A stretch of 64,000 bases of DNA. It comes from Chryseobacterium lactis. Lineage in GTDB: Bacteria > Bacteroidota > Bacteroidia > Flavobacteriales > Weeksellaceae. The notes below the pieces were generated by a model that did no database searches, was not told the origin of the DNA, and worked only from the letters and a program-made list of their open reading frames with translations. Position numbers and translations under genes: made by a program. Shown piece by piece: positions 63,759-64,000 of this stretch (its first letter is position 1; each line of letters starts with the position of its first letter). The stretch covers positions 3,038,001-3,102,000 of the forward strand of contig NZ_CP033924.1 of assembly GCF_003815875.1 (NCBI RefSeq), read 5' to 3'.

Positions 63759-64000
63759 ATGGCTATATTACAGCAGTCTGAAGAATTTGAAGCTGATAAT
63801 CTTAAAAAAAAAGTGATAGGAATTGCTTCTGATATGGTGATGCATGATTCCGGGTTTCATTTACATAGGCGGAAGGCACAACTGTTGTACGCACCATCCG
63901 GCTGTATGACTGTTACGACCTCAGACAGGCAGTTTGTATTACCTCCGTTCAGGATGCTTTGGATCCCTTCTAATGAAATTCATAGGGTTAATTTCCGGAA
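63759..64000 (+). CDS. AraC-family transcriptional regulator, 3' truncated by the window edge
   Basis: Eighty codons are visible and remain open to the end of the window. The translation MAILQQSEEF... continues to a cupin-type sensor: GFHLHRRKAQLLYAPSGCMT, then FVLPPFRMLWIPSNEIHRV. The paired His/Arg and the LPP.R..WIP..E.HRV pattern are those of AraC-type regulators that sense small molecules. The DNA-binding half is outside the window. It is divergent from the MFS efflux gene, so it is a probable local regulator of it; this is inferred from arrangement only. Confidence 0.85.
   Translation, partial: MAILQQSEEFEADNLKKKVIGIASDMVMHDSGFHLHRRKAQLLYAPSGCMTVTTSDRQFVLPPFRMLWIPSNEIHRVNFR

Overview
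The window is AT-rich chromosomal DNA from a member of the Bacteroidota, most probably a Chryseobacterium-like flavobacterium (family Weeksellaceae). Several signs agree. Promoters match the Bacteroidota form TTG-N17-23-TAnnTTTG instead of the proteobacterial -35/-10. DnaE carries a fused DnaQ-type exonuclease. At least nine long secreted proteins end in type IX secretion (T9SS) sorting domains. The ftsX - DUF3098 - uppP - truB order is one I associate with flavobacteria. The species cannot be fixed from this sequence alone. No rRNA, tRNA, CRISPR array, insertion sequence, phage or integrase was recognised.

Layout. 1-4523: 5'-truncated dnaE. 4858-10586: two paralogous T9SS adhesin-like proteins (Fn3 and cleaved-adhesin modules). 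10730-11759: a Kv-type potassium channel with a C-terminal zinc ribbon, followed on the same strand by an overlooked 52-residue membrane peptide gene. 11822-13698: nif3-like gene plus a coiled-coil 'zinc ribbon' protein that has lost all its cysteines. 13887-18853: fatty-acid genes (acyl-CoA synthetase, acyl-CoA dehydrogenase), a small membrane protein and a DUF4349 lipoprotein. 19084-21345: secreted metzincin protease. 21417-27109: housekeeping genes (prfC, CPBP protease, rdgB, rnz, TIGR02757) ending with a DUF1003-like membrane protein with a striking eight-heptad coiled coil. 27326-36030: three tandem choice-of-anchor L proteins with gliding-type (type B) C-terminal domains. 36148-40646: rsmA, then ftsX-DUF3098-uppP-truB and rluF. 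40963-45018: beta-propeller lipoprotein, a helix-hairpin-helix repeat protein, a secreted protein and a MerR regulator. 45403-51750: second secreted metzincin, an AraC regulator, ccoG and an SMP-30-like lipoprotein. 52050-55745: DbpA-like RNA helicase and rpsA, separated by a repeat-rich spacer. 55943-60218: VWA-like T9SS protein and an M36 fungalysin protease. 60343-64000: DMT transporter, alpha/beta hydrolase, MFS efflux pump and a divergent, truncated AraC regulator.

How the genes work together. The accessory theme is the cell surface and extracellular proteolysis or adhesion. Two metzincins, one fungalysin, two adhesin-like proteins, three anchor-L proteins and a VWA protein would all leave through one secretion system whose core genes are not in the window. 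Housekeeping genes are interleaved singly or in short operons, and most transcription units end in a clear hairpin plus T-run. The intergenic spaces carry several families of short dispersed palindromic repeats. I did not find a clearly new multi-gene defence or biosynthetic system. The best candidates for new biology are the K+ channel/small-membrane-peptide pair, the acidic Ile-heptad membrane protein, the anchor-L triplet and a shared promoter-proximal sequence ahead of two secreted-protein genes.
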